NCBI RefSeq assembly: GCF_001667505.1
Contig: NZ_LZHZ01000004.1
Coordinates: 124,001-188,000 of the forward strand
Source: Mycobacterium sp. ACS1612
GTDB taxonomy: Bacteria; Actinomycetota; Actinomycetes; Mycobacteriales; Mycobacteriaceae
Reading direction: 5' to 3'
Length of the DNA: 64,000 bases
Below, one piece after another: positions 25,162 through 34,751 of this stretch (the stretch's first letter is position 1; every line of letters starts with the position of its first letter). The notes under the pieces were generated by a model. The model was not told where the DNA came from, searched no databases, and worked only from the letters and a program-made list of their open reading frames with translations. A program made the position numbers and the translations under genes.

Positions 25162-26936
25162 GACTGCCTCGGATAAAGCATCAGATCTACCCAATTCTCT
25201 TGTGGCCGCATGTCAGAGTCACCTGCCGCGAACACGCCCGTACCGCCTGCCGGGTCGACGAACACACCGGTGTGCTGATCGTACGTGCCGTATGCGGTTC
25301 CATCCCCCTGCCCTCCGGGCGGGAGGTGCCCCCAAGCCAGCGGCGGGCTCACCGCCGACGGCGGCAGGTCGGCGGGCGCCGGCGGAGGTGCCGGTGCCGG
25401 TGCCGGTCCCGGCGGCGGTGCCACGGGGTTGTACGGCCCTGGAAACATGAACGGCGGCTGCGGATTCGCCGGCGGCGGCCATGCATCCGGGTACGGTGCC
25501 GGCGGTATCCACGCGGTCGCCGGAGGCGGTGGCCCGTTGTCGTTCGGCGGCGGGATATACGGCCACGGTTGATGCGGCGCAGGTCCCGGACCAGGCTGAA
25601 TCCCCGGCGGGATCAGACCCGGTGCCACCGGATAGCCCGGGTCGGGATCGGCTTCCGGTGGTATGTACGGGAACTTGTTCGGCGGCAAGATGTTTCGTGG
25701 GTCAGTAACCGGCGTCCCAGTCGGGATGGGCGGCCCCCGCCACGGATTGCTGCCGATCGGCACGTACCCCTTGGGGTCCCGGCAGAGCTGAACCGTTGGT
25801 GCGCGCTTACCGGGGAACTCCTGGCACGGGTAATTCCTCGCGCCCCGCACCACACTCGGATCGTTCTGAGGCACCTTGCAGTACAGGTCCGTCGGCAACT
25901 CCCGCAACGTCGTGTCGCCAGGCGTTCGAATATCCATCGGAGACAGGAATCCGACGTTGCACGGAGGCGGGTCATTGATAGAGATCTTGAAGTCCTGTTT
26001 GCCGCCTTCATCTGCGGGCAGCTGACCGCCGATGGTGATGAGAGCCGCCTGCAGGGCAGGGAAGATGACCAGCGCCTGTTCGATCGACCTGTTGTAGATG
26101 ACACCGATGCGGCCGAAGTTGGCCAGGTTGGCTGCGAGCACCGGGAACGACGGGCGAATGCCCTCGAACGTCTGACTGGCCGCCTCGGCCGCCGACGGCG
26201 CGTTCGACAGCAGCGACCGCACCTGAGGATCGGCGTTGGCCACCTCCGTCGTCAAGCGCGCAAGCCCGTCGGCGAAGGACCGGATGTCGTCGCCGCTACG
26301 GATCTGAGCGTCCAGGAAGGGCCCGGCCTGGTCGATGAGCGCCGAGGTCTGCGGCCAGCTCGAGTTGGCCTCGTCGACCAACGACCGCGTTGATTGGATC
26401 AGGCGAGCAAGTTCCGGCCCAGAGCCGTTGAACGCCTTGAACGTTTCTCGCAGCACGTCCTGAAGGCGGGTGTTGTTGAGGCTGCTCACCAATTGGTCGG
26501 CCTGGTGCAACAGGTCGGCGACGTCCTGCGGGATCGCTGTGCGCTCCTTCGGGATGACGGAACCATCACCCAGCACCGCCTGCGACGGATGCTCGGGCGG
26601 CACGAAATCCACATACTGTTCGCCGACCGCAGAGACGCTCTTGACCGTCGCGGTCGAATTCGCCGGGATTTTGATGTCGCTGTTGAGCCGCAACCGCGCG
26701 GCGACGCCATCGTCAGTGAGCTTCACCGACTCCACGCGTCCCGCTTGCACTCCGCGGAAAGCGACGTTGGCGTTCTGATACAGGCCACCGCCTGCGGCGA
26801 AGTTCGCCGTGACCTCATACGCGCCGATTCCCAGCCGAGCCGGGACGCGCAGGTAGAACATCGCGATCGCCGCGACGGTGAGCACCGTCACGAGGGCGAA
26901 GACCGCGAGTTGGATTCGCGCAGTTCGGTTCAGCAT
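25158..26936 (-). CDS. mce4F: Mce4F cholesterol-import subunit
   Basis: 592 residues. N-terminal membrane helix (about 8-29), MCE/MlaD domain (about 38-115), a helical region that forms the needle-like tunnel (to about 320), and a long Pro-rich C-terminal extension (about 400-560) with runs such as PPPGPAPAPAPPPAPADLPP. Mce proteins assemble as hexamers that span the periplasm and carry cholesterol to the YrbE permease. The very long Pro tail is typical of the F subunit of this operon. Overlaps mce4E by 1 base and mam4A by 4. Confidence 0.95.
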   Translation of the reverse strand: MLNRTARIQLAVFALVTVLTVAAIAMFYLRVPARLGIGAYEVTANFAAGGGLYQNANVAFRGVQAGRVESVKLTDDGVAARLRLNSDIKIPANSTATVKSVSAVGEQYVDFVPPEHPSQAVLGDGSVIPKERTAIPQDVADLLHQADQLVSSLNNTRLQDVLRETFKAFNGSGPELARLIQSTRSLVDEANSSWPQTSALIDQAGPFLDAQIRSGDDIRSFADGLARLTTEVANADPQVRSLLSNAPSAAEAASQTFEGIRPSFPVLAANLANFGRIGVIYNRSIEQALVIFPALQAALITIGGQLPADEGGKQDFKISINDPPPCNVGFLSPMDIRTPGDTTLRELPTDLYCKVPQNDPSVVRGARNYPCQEFPGKRAPTVQLCRDPKGYVPIGSNPWRGPPIPTGTPVTDPRNILPPNKFPYIPPEADPDPGYPVAPGLIPPGIQPGPGPAPHQPWPYIPPPNDNGPPPPATAWIPPAPYPDAWPPPANPQPPFMFPGPYNPVAPPPGPAPAPAPPPAPADLPPSAVSPPLAWGHLPPGGQGDGTAYGTYDQHTGVFVDPAGGTGVFAAGDSDMRPQENWVDLMLYPRQS

Positions 26937-28132
26937 TACTGGGGTGGCACCTCCTGACCCGATGCGGTACCGGCGGGAATCTTGAACGGATCGGCGGCCT
27001 GCCCCGAGAGGTTCGCCATCTCCCCGACCAGGAAGTCGGGCGGGTTGACCACTTCGTCGAGGTGCTTCATGTTCGGGTCCAAGCCCAGCGACGTCGTGAA
27101 TATCGTCTCGCCAAGCCGGCGGAGGGTCAGGTCGAAAACCTCCCAGATGTTGAAGTAGTCGCCCCTGGCCACGCGCTTCAAGTTCTTACCCGGGAAAGGG
27201 AAGGTCGCCAGGAAGTCCAGGGAGTCCACCAGCGCCGAACGGTTGTCGTTGACCGGCTTGATGACTGCGTACAGATCCTTGGTTTCCGCGGCGAAATCAC
27301 TCTTCGTCTCCGAGAGGATGCGTGCCCCGACTGTGGCGAGCCTGCGCAGCCCAGCGAACGCGTCGACTATGTTGGCGCGGTTGTCGTTGAGCACCTTCAA
27401 CGCTCCGGGAAGCGTGTCCAGGGTGCGGTCCAGGCTGTCCTTTTGGTGGGCGAGCATTCCGGCGAACCGGTTGAGCCCTTCGGCGGCATTGATGATGTCG
27501 TCGGTCTGCCGATTTAACGAGGCGGCCAGCTCGGCGAGCCGCGGAATCAAGTCGGCGAACTGGCCTTCGCGGCCGGCCACCGCGGCCGAGACTTCCTGGG
27601 TAATGTCTTGCAGCGCCCCGAGGTTGCCCTTGTTGACGACGACACCCAACGCGGACAGCACTTCCTCGGTGGTCGGGAAACGGCCGCCCTGGCTCTGCGG
27701 GATCCGCGACCCATCACGCAGCTCCCCGACCGGCGGCTGGCCCACAGGCGCCGACAGCTCGACATGCTGCGAGCCCAATAGCGAGGTCTGCCCGACTTTT
27801 GCGATCGCGTTGGCCGGCAACTTGACGTCGCGTTCCAGGGACAGTTTCACCGCGGCGTAGAAGCTGCCATCCGCACGCTGAACGGCCTCTACGCCCGACA
27901 CACTGCCGACGGTGACGTCGTCGACCATCACCGGCGAATTCTGCGGCAGCGTGGCCACATCCGGCAGCTCCGCTGTTATCGAGTACGAGCCGGCGCCATG
28001 GCCGACGGTGCCCGGCATGTTCAGCGAGTTCAGTCCACCGAATTGGCAGCCGGCCAAGAGTACGGCACCCGAACCGATGGCTGCCGTGCGGCGCGTTGCG
28101 CGGCCGATGTTGAGGCTCATCGACTTTGTCAT
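26936..28132 (-). CDS. lprN: Mce4E lipoprotein LprN
   Basis: 398 residues. The E subunit of Mce operons is the lipoprotein: signal peptide with lipobox LLAGC (Cys at about 29). An MCE domain (about 48-128) and a helical domain (about 165-310) follow. Lipidation anchors the Mce4 hexamer in the membrane. The ATG overlaps the mce4D stop by 4 bases (ATGA). The last codon overlaps mce4F by one base. Confidence 0.95.
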   Translation of the reverse strand: MTKSMSLNIGRATRRTAAIGSGAVLLAGCQFGGLNSLNMPGTVGHGAGSYSITAELPDVATLPQNSPVMVDDVTVGSVSGVEAVQRADGSFYAAVKLSLERDVKLPANAIAKVGQTSLLGSQHVELSAPVGQPPVGELRDGSRIPQSQGGRFPTTEEVLSALGVVVNKGNLGALQDITQEVSAAVAGREGQFADLIPRLAELAASLNRQTDDIINAAEGLNRFAGMLAHQKDSLDRTLDTLPGALKVLNDNRANIVDAFAGLRRLATVGARILSETKSDFAAETKDLYAVIKPVNDNRSALVDSLDFLATFPFPGKNLKRVARGDYFNIWEVFDLTLRRLGETIFTTSLGLDPNMKHLDEVVNPPDFLVGEMANLSGQAADPFKIPAGTASGQEVPPQ

Positions 28133-29574
28133 CCGCCGCCTCCAGGTTGTTGCGGGCCGACCGGCTGCATGGGTGGTACGGCGTCGGCCGGGAACGGCGC
28201 CTCCGCGGGGAGCGGACCGGCCGCAGCAGGGGCCGGCGCGTCCGGCGGCGGTCCTGCCGGGGGCACTACTGGGCCGAGCGTGTACGGCTGCGCCGGTGGC
28301 GGTGGGCCAGGAGCCGGATTTGGTGGCAGGAGCAACGAACTGACATCACCGCCCTCGCCGGATCGAGGCGGGTACCGACCGTCGGACGGTACCCACTGCA
28401 GATACGGGATGTAGGTCTGCGCCTTGGCCTGCGTCGCCGGGGTGTCATAGATGACCTGACCCTTGTACGCAGTGATCGTGTTGATTCCGTGCACCATGAT
28501 GGGCGGGTAGTTCATCATCAACCGCCGCAGCACGGGAGCCATCCGCTGGCGACAGATTTCGGTTCGCTTGTAGTTGTCGGGTTGGCCCGCGCCGTCGAAA
28601 TCTGCGCAGATGAATTGCACAGGGTTCGTGAACTCCGGCAGGCTCAGCAGACCATTCGCGGTGCCCTGGGCCGGGTTGTAGATGTTGTAGAAATTCGCCA
28701 TCGCGTTCGGAAGGACATGCAGTAACTGCTCGAGGTCGTCGCTCTGGTTCGACAGCAGGGTGGTGAAGTCGGTCAACTTGTTCACGCTGCTGATCAGGGT
28801 CGAGTTGTGCTCGTTGAGGAAGCCGCGAATGTCCGACAGGGCCTGGTTGAGCGTGCCGAGGGTGTCGTTCAAACCCGCGGAGCTCTCGGCCAGCACCTGC
28901 GACACGGAGGCCAAATGCCCACTGAATTGCACGATTTGATCGTTGCTGCGCGACAGCGCGTCGATCAGAATCTGCAGATTCTTGACCGTTCCGAACAGAT
29001 CGGTGCGTGAGTCACCTAACCGCCCTGCGGTCTGCGACAACTCGCGCAGGGCTCGTCGGAACGAATCACCGTTGCCGTCGAAGGTGTCGGCGGCTTGATC
29101 GATGAACGCTCCCAACGGGCCTTGAACCTGGCCGGCCCGCGGTCCGAGCTGCTGGCTGAGTTGCGTCAGCTCGGATTTCACTTCGTCCCACTCCACCGGC
29201 ACAGCGGTGCGCTGCAGCGCGATACTGCCGCCGTCCTTCATCGCCGGACCGCCCTTGAATGCGGGGGTGAGCTGAATGAACCGGGCCGCAACGATATTCG
29301 GTGCAATGACGACCGCGCGGGCATCGGCGGGCAACTTGATACTGTCTTGCACCCGCATCGTGATTTTGACCGAATCGGCTTCCGGCGAGATCGATTCGAT
29401 CGAGCCGACCGGCACGCCGACGACGCGGACCTCGTCCCCCGGGTACAGGCCGGTTGCCGACGTGAAATAGCCGACCACGCGGTACGTCCCGACGCGCGGC
29501 CACACCACGTAGATGCCACCGATCAGTGCCACCACCAGGGCACCGATGACTCCATAACGCAGCCAGCGGCTCAT
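28129..29574 (-). CDS. mce4D: Mce4D cholesterol-import subunit
   Basis: 481 residues. Membrane helix (about 7-27), MCE domain (about 30-110), coiled helical region (about 150-300) and a Pro-rich C-terminal tail (about 415-481, including PGPPPPAQPYTLGPVVPPAG). One of the six different Mce4 chains. 4-base overlaps on both sides within the operon. Confidence 0.95.
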   Translation of the reverse strand: MSRWLRYGVIGALVVALIGGIYVVWPRVGTYRVVGYFTSATGLYPGDEVRVVGVPVGSIESISPEADSVKITMRVQDSIKLPADARAVVIAPNIVAARFIQLTPAFKGGPAMKDGGSIALQRTAVPVEWDEVKSELTQLSQQLGPRAGQVQGPLGAFIDQAADTFDGNGDSFRRALRELSQTAGRLGDSRTDLFGTVKNLQILIDALSRSNDQIVQFSGHLASVSQVLAESSAGLNDTLGTLNQALSDIRGFLNEHNSTLISSVNKLTDFTTLLSNQSDDLEQLLHVLPNAMANFYNIYNPAQGTANGLLSLPEFTNPVQFICADFDGAGQPDNYKRTEICRQRMAPVLRRLMMNYPPIMVHGINTITAYKGQVIYDTPATQAKAQTYIPYLQWVPSDGRYPPRSGEGGDVSSLLLPPNPAPGPPPPAQPYTLGPVVPPAGPPPDAPAPAAAGPLPAEAPFPADAVPPMQPVGPQQPGGGG

Positions 29575-30617
29575 GGCGACTTTGGCCTTACGATCAACCG
29601 CTCGTCGATGAATCCGCGGATGAAGTCGGCGAGGCTGTCCGGAACCTTGCCCGGTTGGAAGTAGAGGTCCAGCAACAGCTCCTGCTGAGCAATATTCGGT
29701 ACAGCGTTGGGAAGGTTGACGTTGAAGCCCGAACCCGAACCGACCGATTCGCCGAGGGCGGTGGCATACGGCGGCAACCGGCGAATCGCCTGGCTGATGT
29801 GCTCGCGGCGCTCGAGGAGATTGTCCAGCACGAGGTTCAACTTCGTCAGCGCCGGGCCGAACTCGCGGCGGTTGTCGGCCACGAATCCCGAAAGTTGGCG
29901 TGAGACGTCGTCGATGCCGGCGATCAGGTTGCTCAGCGCGGTACGGCGCTCGTCGAGCGCGGCGAATAGTTGATTGCCGTCGGTGACGAGCTGGTTCACC
30001 TGGTTGGCCCGGTCGGCGAGCACCTTGGTCACCGACTGCGCGTGGGCCAACAGTTCGCCCAATGCCTCATCATTGGCGTTGATGCTGCGGGACAACGAGG
30101 CCACTCCGTCCAGTGTTCGACGCAGTTGCGGGGTTGCATCGCGTAGGGATTCGGTCAACACACTCAACGCCTGGTTCAACTGTCCCTTGTCGAGTTCGGC
30201 GGAATTCTGACCAAGATCCTGCAGCGCCATGTTCAGCGTGTACGGAACTGTAGTGCGCTTCAAGGGAATTGATGTCACTGACCCGCCGCCGCGCGGGGTC
30301 ACCGCTAGCGACCGCTCACCCAGTACAGTGTCGGTCTTGATCGATGCCAGCGTTTGATCACCCAGCCGAACCTTGCGGTTGACGGTGAACGTCACCTTTG
30401 CGACGTCGCCCGCGAGTGCAACCCCGGTCACCTTACCGACCGCAATGCCGGAGACGTTGACGTCATTACCCGGCGAAATGCCGCCGGCATCGGCAAAGTA
30501 AGCCTCGTATGGCTTGCCTTGCGGATAGAAAGGCAGCGTCGTGTAACCGAACGCGACGATCAACACACATATGACGATCACCAGCCCGAAGATGCCTGAG
30601 CGCAGCGTCTTATCCAT
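29571..30617 (-). CDS. mce4C: Mce4C cholesterol-import subunit
   Basis: 348 residues from the ATG giving MDKTLRSGIFGLVIV; longer in-frame starts would run deep into mce4B. Membrane helix (about 8-30), MCE domain (about 36-115) with ISPGNDVNVSGIAVG, helical tunnel region and a short C-terminus without Pro tail. The start overlaps the mce4B stop by 8 bases. Confidence 0.95.
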   Translation of the reverse strand: MDKTLRSGIFGLVIVICVLIVAFGYTTLPFYPQGKPYEAYFADAGGISPGNDVNVSGIAVGKVTGVALAGDVAKVTFTVNRKVRLGDQTLASIKTDTVLGERSLAVTPRGGGSVTSIPLKRTTVPYTLNMALQDLGQNSAELDKGQLNQALSVLTESLRDATPQLRRTLDGVASLSRSINANDEALGELLAHAQSVTKVLADRANQVNQLVTDGNQLFAALDERRTALSNLIAGIDDVSRQLSGFVADNRREFGPALTKLNLVLDNLLERREHISQAIRRLPPYATALGESVGSGSGFNVNLPNAVPNIAQQELLLDLYFQPGKVPDSLADFIRGFIDERLIVRPKSP

Positions 30618-31644
30618 TGTCGGAGCACCTGCCCTTCGACAGATCCGGGACGCCGCCGATTGGCAGGAAGATGTCGCTGCCCGCTGGTCCGTTGAACTTG
30701 AGCGACACCGAGCAGATGTAATAGTTGAAGTACGACCCGTATGCGCCAAGGGAATTGAGCCGCAGATAGTTCTCGGCGAGCGGTTCGATGACCTTGTTGA
30801 CGTCTCCCTTGCGGTTGTCGAGCTCGGTAGCCAATGGGCGAAGGTTTTCGAGTATGCCCTGCACCGGCCGGCGTGAGTTCACCAGCAGGTCGGTCAGATC
30901 ATTTTCAGCGGATGCCAGTGGCGGAATGGCCCCGGCGATCGGGTCGCGGCCCTGCGCCAATCCACTGACCAGCTTTTGGAGCTGGTCCACGCTGGCATCG
31001 AACTGCGCACTCTTCCCGTCAATGGCGCCCAGCACCTCATTGAGATTGTGGATCACTTCCGAGATCACCTGATAGCGATCGGCCAGGGATTGGCTGAATG
31101 TTCCAGTGTCGGAAAGCAATTGCGCCAACGCACCACCCTGGCCCTGCAAGAGCTCGAGGATCGCATTGTTGAGCTGGTTGACCTGCGTCCCGTTGAGGCC
31201 TTTGACCACGGGACGCAGCCCGCCGAGCAAGGCATCGAGATCCAGTGCGGGCTCGGTGTGGTCGATGTTGACCGTGCCGCCCGGCGGCAACTTCCGAAGT
31301 TCACCGGGACCCGAGGTGACTTCCATGTAGCGGTCGCCAACCAGATTCTCGTATCGGATCACCGCACGCGTTGACGTGTACATCTGGAACTTCTTGTTGA
31401 CGGTGAACGCGACGTCGACGGTGTTGTCGGGGTTCAATTTCACGTCTCTGACGCTGCCCACCGGAACGCCTGCGATGCGCACATCGTTGCCGCTCTTCAG
31501 CCGCGACGCGTCGGTGAAGGTGGCGTGGTAGGTGCTGGTGGAAGCGAACCGGAATTCGCCGAAGATCACCACCAAGGCGGCGGATACCAACAGCATGATC
31601 GCTGCAAAGATGCTCACCTTGATCAGGAGTCCCCGGTGGGCCAT
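30610..31644 (-). CDS. mce4B: Mce4B cholesterol-import subunit
   Basis: 344 residues. Membrane helix (about 8-28), MCE domain (about 33-110) with LKSGNDVRIAGVPVGSV, helical region and a short Cys-containing C-terminus (YICSVSLKF, KGRCSDNG). It is separated from mce4A by 31 bases, the widest junction inside the mce4 operon. Confidence 0.95.
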   Translation of the reverse strand: MAHRGLLIKVSIFAAIMLLVSAALVVIFGEFRFASTSTYHATFTDASRLKSGNDVRIAGVPVGSVRDVKLNPDNTVDVAFTVNKKFQMYTSTRAVIRYENLVGDRYMEVTSGPGELRKLPPGGTVNIDHTEPALDLDALLGGLRPVVKGLNGTQVNQLNNAILELLQGQGGALAQLLSDTGTFSQSLADRYQVISEVIHNLNEVLGAIDGKSAQFDASVDQLQKLVSGLAQGRDPIAGAIPPLASAENDLTDLLVNSRRPVQGILENLRPLATELDNRKGDVNKVIEPLAENYLRLNSLGAYGSYFNYYICSVSLKFNGPAGSDIFLPIGGVPDLSKGRCSDNG

Positions 31645-31675
31645 CAGTGCCCCCGCTTCTTCGCGCTAGCGCTCA

Positions 31676-32866
31676 TCAGAAGTCGTCCCGTTCTGCAAAT
31701 GCACCATTGAAGAGGAACTGCAACGTATTTGGCGCGTCGACCTGAACCTCTGTGAACGGCTCGTACGGGATGTAGGCGTTGTCGGTGACAAGGAACGGCG
31801 CCCTGTACCAGGAGCCGCCGTACTGTTTGGTGGGGATGTCGGGCAGCCCGCGGCAGTTCGGCCCGCCGGACGCGTTCACGATGGGCAGGCTTTCCGGGTA
31901 GGTGTAGGACGGCACCCCGAGCACGAAGCTAGAACTCACCATTGCGCCCGGATGCAGGCCGCCGACGACCCGTTCCCCGCGCTGAGCGGCAATCTTGGTG
32001 CCCTGCAACACACAGCCGAATTCCGGCGAATAGTCGCCCAGCACCTTCAGCGGTGCCCGCAACCGCTGGATCGCCGCGATGTAATCGTCTGCCCCCGGTT
32101 CGAGCGTGGCGGATCCTTCATTCGCCAAACCGATTGTCGCGAGCAGCGTGGCGTTCAGGTTGTCCTGCTCGTCGCTGATCGTGTGGTTGATCGTCGGCAC
32201 GTTGTTGATCACAGTGACGAGATCCTGGCCCGCATCACCGTAGATGTTGGCGACCTGCGCTGTCTGGGCGATTTCCGACTCAACCGTTGGCAGCTTTGGA
32301 TTCACCTGCGCCAGAAACTGATTCAACCCCGTAAGGCCCGCGCCGAAGTCGTCACCACGACCACGCAATCCCTCGGCGATCGCCGACAGGGTTGCATTCA
32401 GGTGTATCGGGTCGACCTTGTGCAGCACGTCGGTCAGTGTCTGGAACAACGTGTTGGCTTCCAGCTGTACCGACTGAGCCTCGACGTTTGCGCCAGGCCG
32501 CAGCGCCGTGCGGTCCGGCCGCGGCGGTGCAATGAACTCCACCGACTTTGCACCGAACACGGTGGTACTGCCGATGTGCACCAACGCGTTCGACGGGACG
32601 TAATGCAGCTGGTCGCGGTTGATCGCCAGCGTCAACTTCGCCTGATCACCGGTATAGGCGATGTCTTCGACCTTGCCGATTTGAACACCGCGGTATTTGA
32701 CCTTGGCCTCCTTGTCCATCACCAAACCGGCGCGCGGCGACGTCACCGTCACGGAATCGGTGGGGGTGAACGCGGCGCTGTATGCCAAATAGGTGAACAC
32801 CGTGAACGCCACGATGATCGACGCCAACACAGCGGCGGCGATCCTGATCGCGGCAGTCCTCGACAC
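31676..32866 (-). CDS. mce4A: Mce4A cholesterol-import subunit
   Basis: 396 residues. Membrane helix (about 7-28), MCE domain (about 36-115), helical tunnel region, and a C-terminal domain with Cys residues (GCVLQGTK, GPNCRGLP). First of the six mce genes, 11 bases after yrbE4B. The Mce4 A-F hexamer is the periplasmic part of the cholesterol importer powered by the MceG ATPase encoded elsewhere. Confidence 0.95.
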   Translation of the reverse strand: MSRTAAIRIAAAVLASIIVAFTVFTYLAYSAAFTPTDSVTVTSPRAGLVMDKEAKVKYRGVQIGKVEDIAYTGDQAKLTLAINRDQLHYVPSNALVHIGSTTVFGAKSVEFIAPPRPDRTALRPGANVEAQSVQLEANTLFQTLTDVLHKVDPIHLNATLSAIAEGLRGRGDDFGAGLTGLNQFLAQVNPKLPTVESEIAQTAQVANIYGDAGQDLVTVINNVPTINHTISDEQDNLNATLLATIGLANEGSATLEPGADDYIAAIQRLRAPLKVLGDYSPEFGCVLQGTKIAAQRGERVVGGLHPGAMVSSSFVLGVPSYTYPESLPIVNASGGPNCRGLPDIPTKQYGGSWYRAPFLVTDNAYIPYEPFTEVQVDAPNTLQFLFNGAFAERDDF

Positions 32867-32877
32867 GACGTCTCCCC

Positions 32878-33732
32878 TTACCCCGAGAGGTTGAAGTTAC
32901 CGGACGCGCCGTATACGGCGAGGGCGATGAACAAAGTGATGACGACCACGACGATCAGCGATGTGCGCACCGCCTGACCCACGGCGACGCCGACTCCGAC
33001 GGGGCCGCCCGATGCGTTGTAGCCGTAGTAGGTGTGCACCAGCATCACCGCGATCGACATCACGATGGCCTGGGCGAAAGACCACAGCAGGTCCGTCGGT
33101 ATCAGGAACGTGTTGAAGTAGTGGTCGTAGAGGCCGGCGGATTGTCCATTGACATAGACGGTGATGGCGCGGGCAGAGAAGAACGCCGCAAGTGTGGCCA
33201 GCGAGTAGAGCGGAATGATCGCCACCAGCCCGGCCATGATCCGAGTTGAAACCAGATAAGCCACCGAGTGCACGGCCATTGATTCGACCGCGTCGATCTC
33301 CTCGGCGATGCGCATCGCGCCGAGTTGGGCTGTAGTGCCGGCACCGATGGTGGCGGCGAGTGCGATACCCGCGATGATCGGGGCGACGATGCGCACGTTG
33401 AGGAAGGCGGACAGAAAGCCCGTCAGCGCCTCGATCCCGATGTTGCCCAGCGATTGGTAGCCCTGGACGGCGATGACCCCGCCAGATGCCAGGGTGAGGA
33501 ACGCCGCGACGCCGACCGTGCCGCCGATGAGTATCAATGCACCGGTGCCCAGCGTCATCTCTGCGATCAGCCGCACCGTTTCCGTGCGGTACCGCCGTAA
33601 TGCCAGAGGTATGTATCGGACCGACGTCGCATAGAACAGGGCCTGTTCACCGAAGCTGTCCACCGCCCCGGGCACTCGTCGAAACGCCCGCCGCAACCGC
33701 AGCGTGACGTCGTAGCTCCCCAGCTCGCTCAT
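32878..33732 (-). CDS. yrbE4B: YrbE4B permease of the Mce4 importer
   Basis: 284 residues. MlaE/YrbE permease with five to six membrane segments and the conserved cytoplasmic coupling region GAMRIAEEIDAVESMAVHSVAYLVSTRI, which contacts the ATPase. Together with YrbE4A it forms the membrane channel that receives cholesterol from the Mce4 tunnel. Overlaps yrbE4A by 4 bases. Confidence 0.95.
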   Translation of the reverse strand: MSELGSYDVTLRLRRAFRRVPGAVDSFGEQALFYATSVRYIPLALRRYRTETVRLIAEMTLGTGALILIGGTVGVAAFLTLASGGVIAVQGYQSLGNIGIEALTGFLSAFLNVRIVAPIIAGIALAATIGAGTTAQLGAMRIAEEIDAVESMAVHSVAYLVSTRIMAGLVAIIPLYSLATLAAFFSARAITVYVNGQSAGLYDHYFNTFLIPTDLLWSFAQAIVMSIAVMLVHTYYGYNASGGPVGVGVAVGQAVRTSLIVVVVITLFIALAVYGASGNFNLSG

Positions 33733-34493
33733 CGGCCGAGGATCCGAATGCCGATTGCCGTCATGAGGACGTTGATCACGAACAGGCAGATGAAGGCGTA
33801 GATGACCGTCTCGTTGACGGCTTCTCCGACACCCTTGGGTCCGCCTTTGACGGTCAGCCCTCGGTAGCAGCCGACCAGCCCTGCCATGACGCCGAAAAGC
33901 AATGCCTTGAACTCTGAGATGACCAACTCGCCCAACCCGGTCAGGATGGTCAGGCCGTTGATGAACGCGCCAGGGTTGACGCCCTGTAACAACACGGAGA
34001 ATACGTAGCCGCCGCTGAGGCCGATAGCGATCACGAGACCGTTGAGAAGCAGTGCCACGAACGTCGACGCCAACACGCGCGGCACCACCAGGCGCTGGAT
34101 CGGATCGATGCCGAGCACCCGCATCGCGTCGATTTCCTCACGGATGGTGCGGGCGCCCAAGTCGGCGCAGATCGCCGTCGCCCCCGCTCCGGCGACAACC
34201 AGCACGGTTGAGACCGGACCGAGCTGAGTCACGGTGCCGAACGCGGTACCTGATCCCGACAAGTCCGCAGCGCCGATCTCGCGCAACAAGATGTTGAGGG
34301 TGAACGCGACCAGCACCGTGAACGGAATCGAGATCAGCAGAGTCGGAACGATCGAGACGCGCGCGATCATCCAGGTCTGGTCGAGGAACTCACCATACTG
34401 AAAGGGCCGACGGAACATCGCGCGGAAAGTGTCGAGAGACATCTCCATGAACCCGCCGACGGCCCGAGCCGGAACGGCGAGTTGCTCCCTCAA
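33729..34493 (-). CDS. yrbE4A: YrbE4A permease of the Mce4 importer (TTG start)
   Basis: 254 residues from a TTG giving REQLAVPARAVGGFMEMS after the initiator. This is the length I recall for M. tuberculosis YrbE4A and begins with the same conserved segment. The longer in-frame start would add an unrelated Arg-rich leader. MlaE-type permease with the coupling motif LGARTIREEIDAMRVLGIDP and EIGAADLSG. First gene of the KstR-controlled mce4 operon; the 258 bases upstream hold two KstR boxes. Confidence 0.93.
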   Translation of the reverse strand: MREQLAVPARAVGGFMEMSLDTFRAMFRRPFQYGEFLDQTWMIARVSIVPTLLISIPFTVLVAFTLNILLREIGAADLSGSGTAFGTVTQLGPVSTVLVVAGAGATAICADLGARTIREEIDAMRVLGIDPIQRLVVPRVLASTFVALLLNGLVIAIGLSGGYVFSVLLQGVNPGAFINGLTILTGLGELVISEFKALLFGVMAGLVGCYRGLTVKGGPKGVGEAVNETVIYAFICLFVINVLMTAIGIRILGR

Positions 34494-34618
34494 CCTCGGC
34501 TCCGTTTCTCGCGGCGGCGCGGCACGTGCGCCTTGGCGAAGAGTTCGACACAACTTGCCGCGGCGGTTTCCCCACCCATTTGTTAAGCGTGGCTCTTAGT
34601 GAGCCGGATCATACTAAC

Positions 34619-34632
34619 TAGAACACGTTCGC
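34619..34632. promoter_or_regulatory. KstR-type operator, proximal site of mce4
   Basis: TAGAACACGTTCGC: one mismatch (final C for A) to TnnAACnnGTTnnA. It lies 125 bases before the yrbE4A start. On the - strand it is followed by TAGTTAGTATGAT, which contains plausible -10 hexamers. Confidence 0.65.
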
Positions 34633-34707
34633 AGTGTCAAAGAACGGAAAAACTACTCTGAATCGTGACCTTTACGCAGGTCAACGCCACTGTGACGCAG
34701 GCCATTC

Positions 34708-34721
34708 TGTAACACGTTCTA
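34708..34721. promoter_or_regulatory. KstR-type operator, distal site of mce4
   Basis: TGTAACACGTTCTA, a perfect TnnAACnnGTTnnA match, 89 bases from the first site. It sits just after the hsd4A stop, so it can only serve the mce4 operon. Confidence 0.78.
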
Positions 34722-34751
34722 GTCGACTCACAGGTTCCCAAACAGAGAACG

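Noticed and set aside
31663..31672. GCGCTAGCGC palindrome in the 31-base mce4A-mce4B gap
   Set aside because: Ten-base palindromes of this composition occur by chance, and no promoter elements accompany it.
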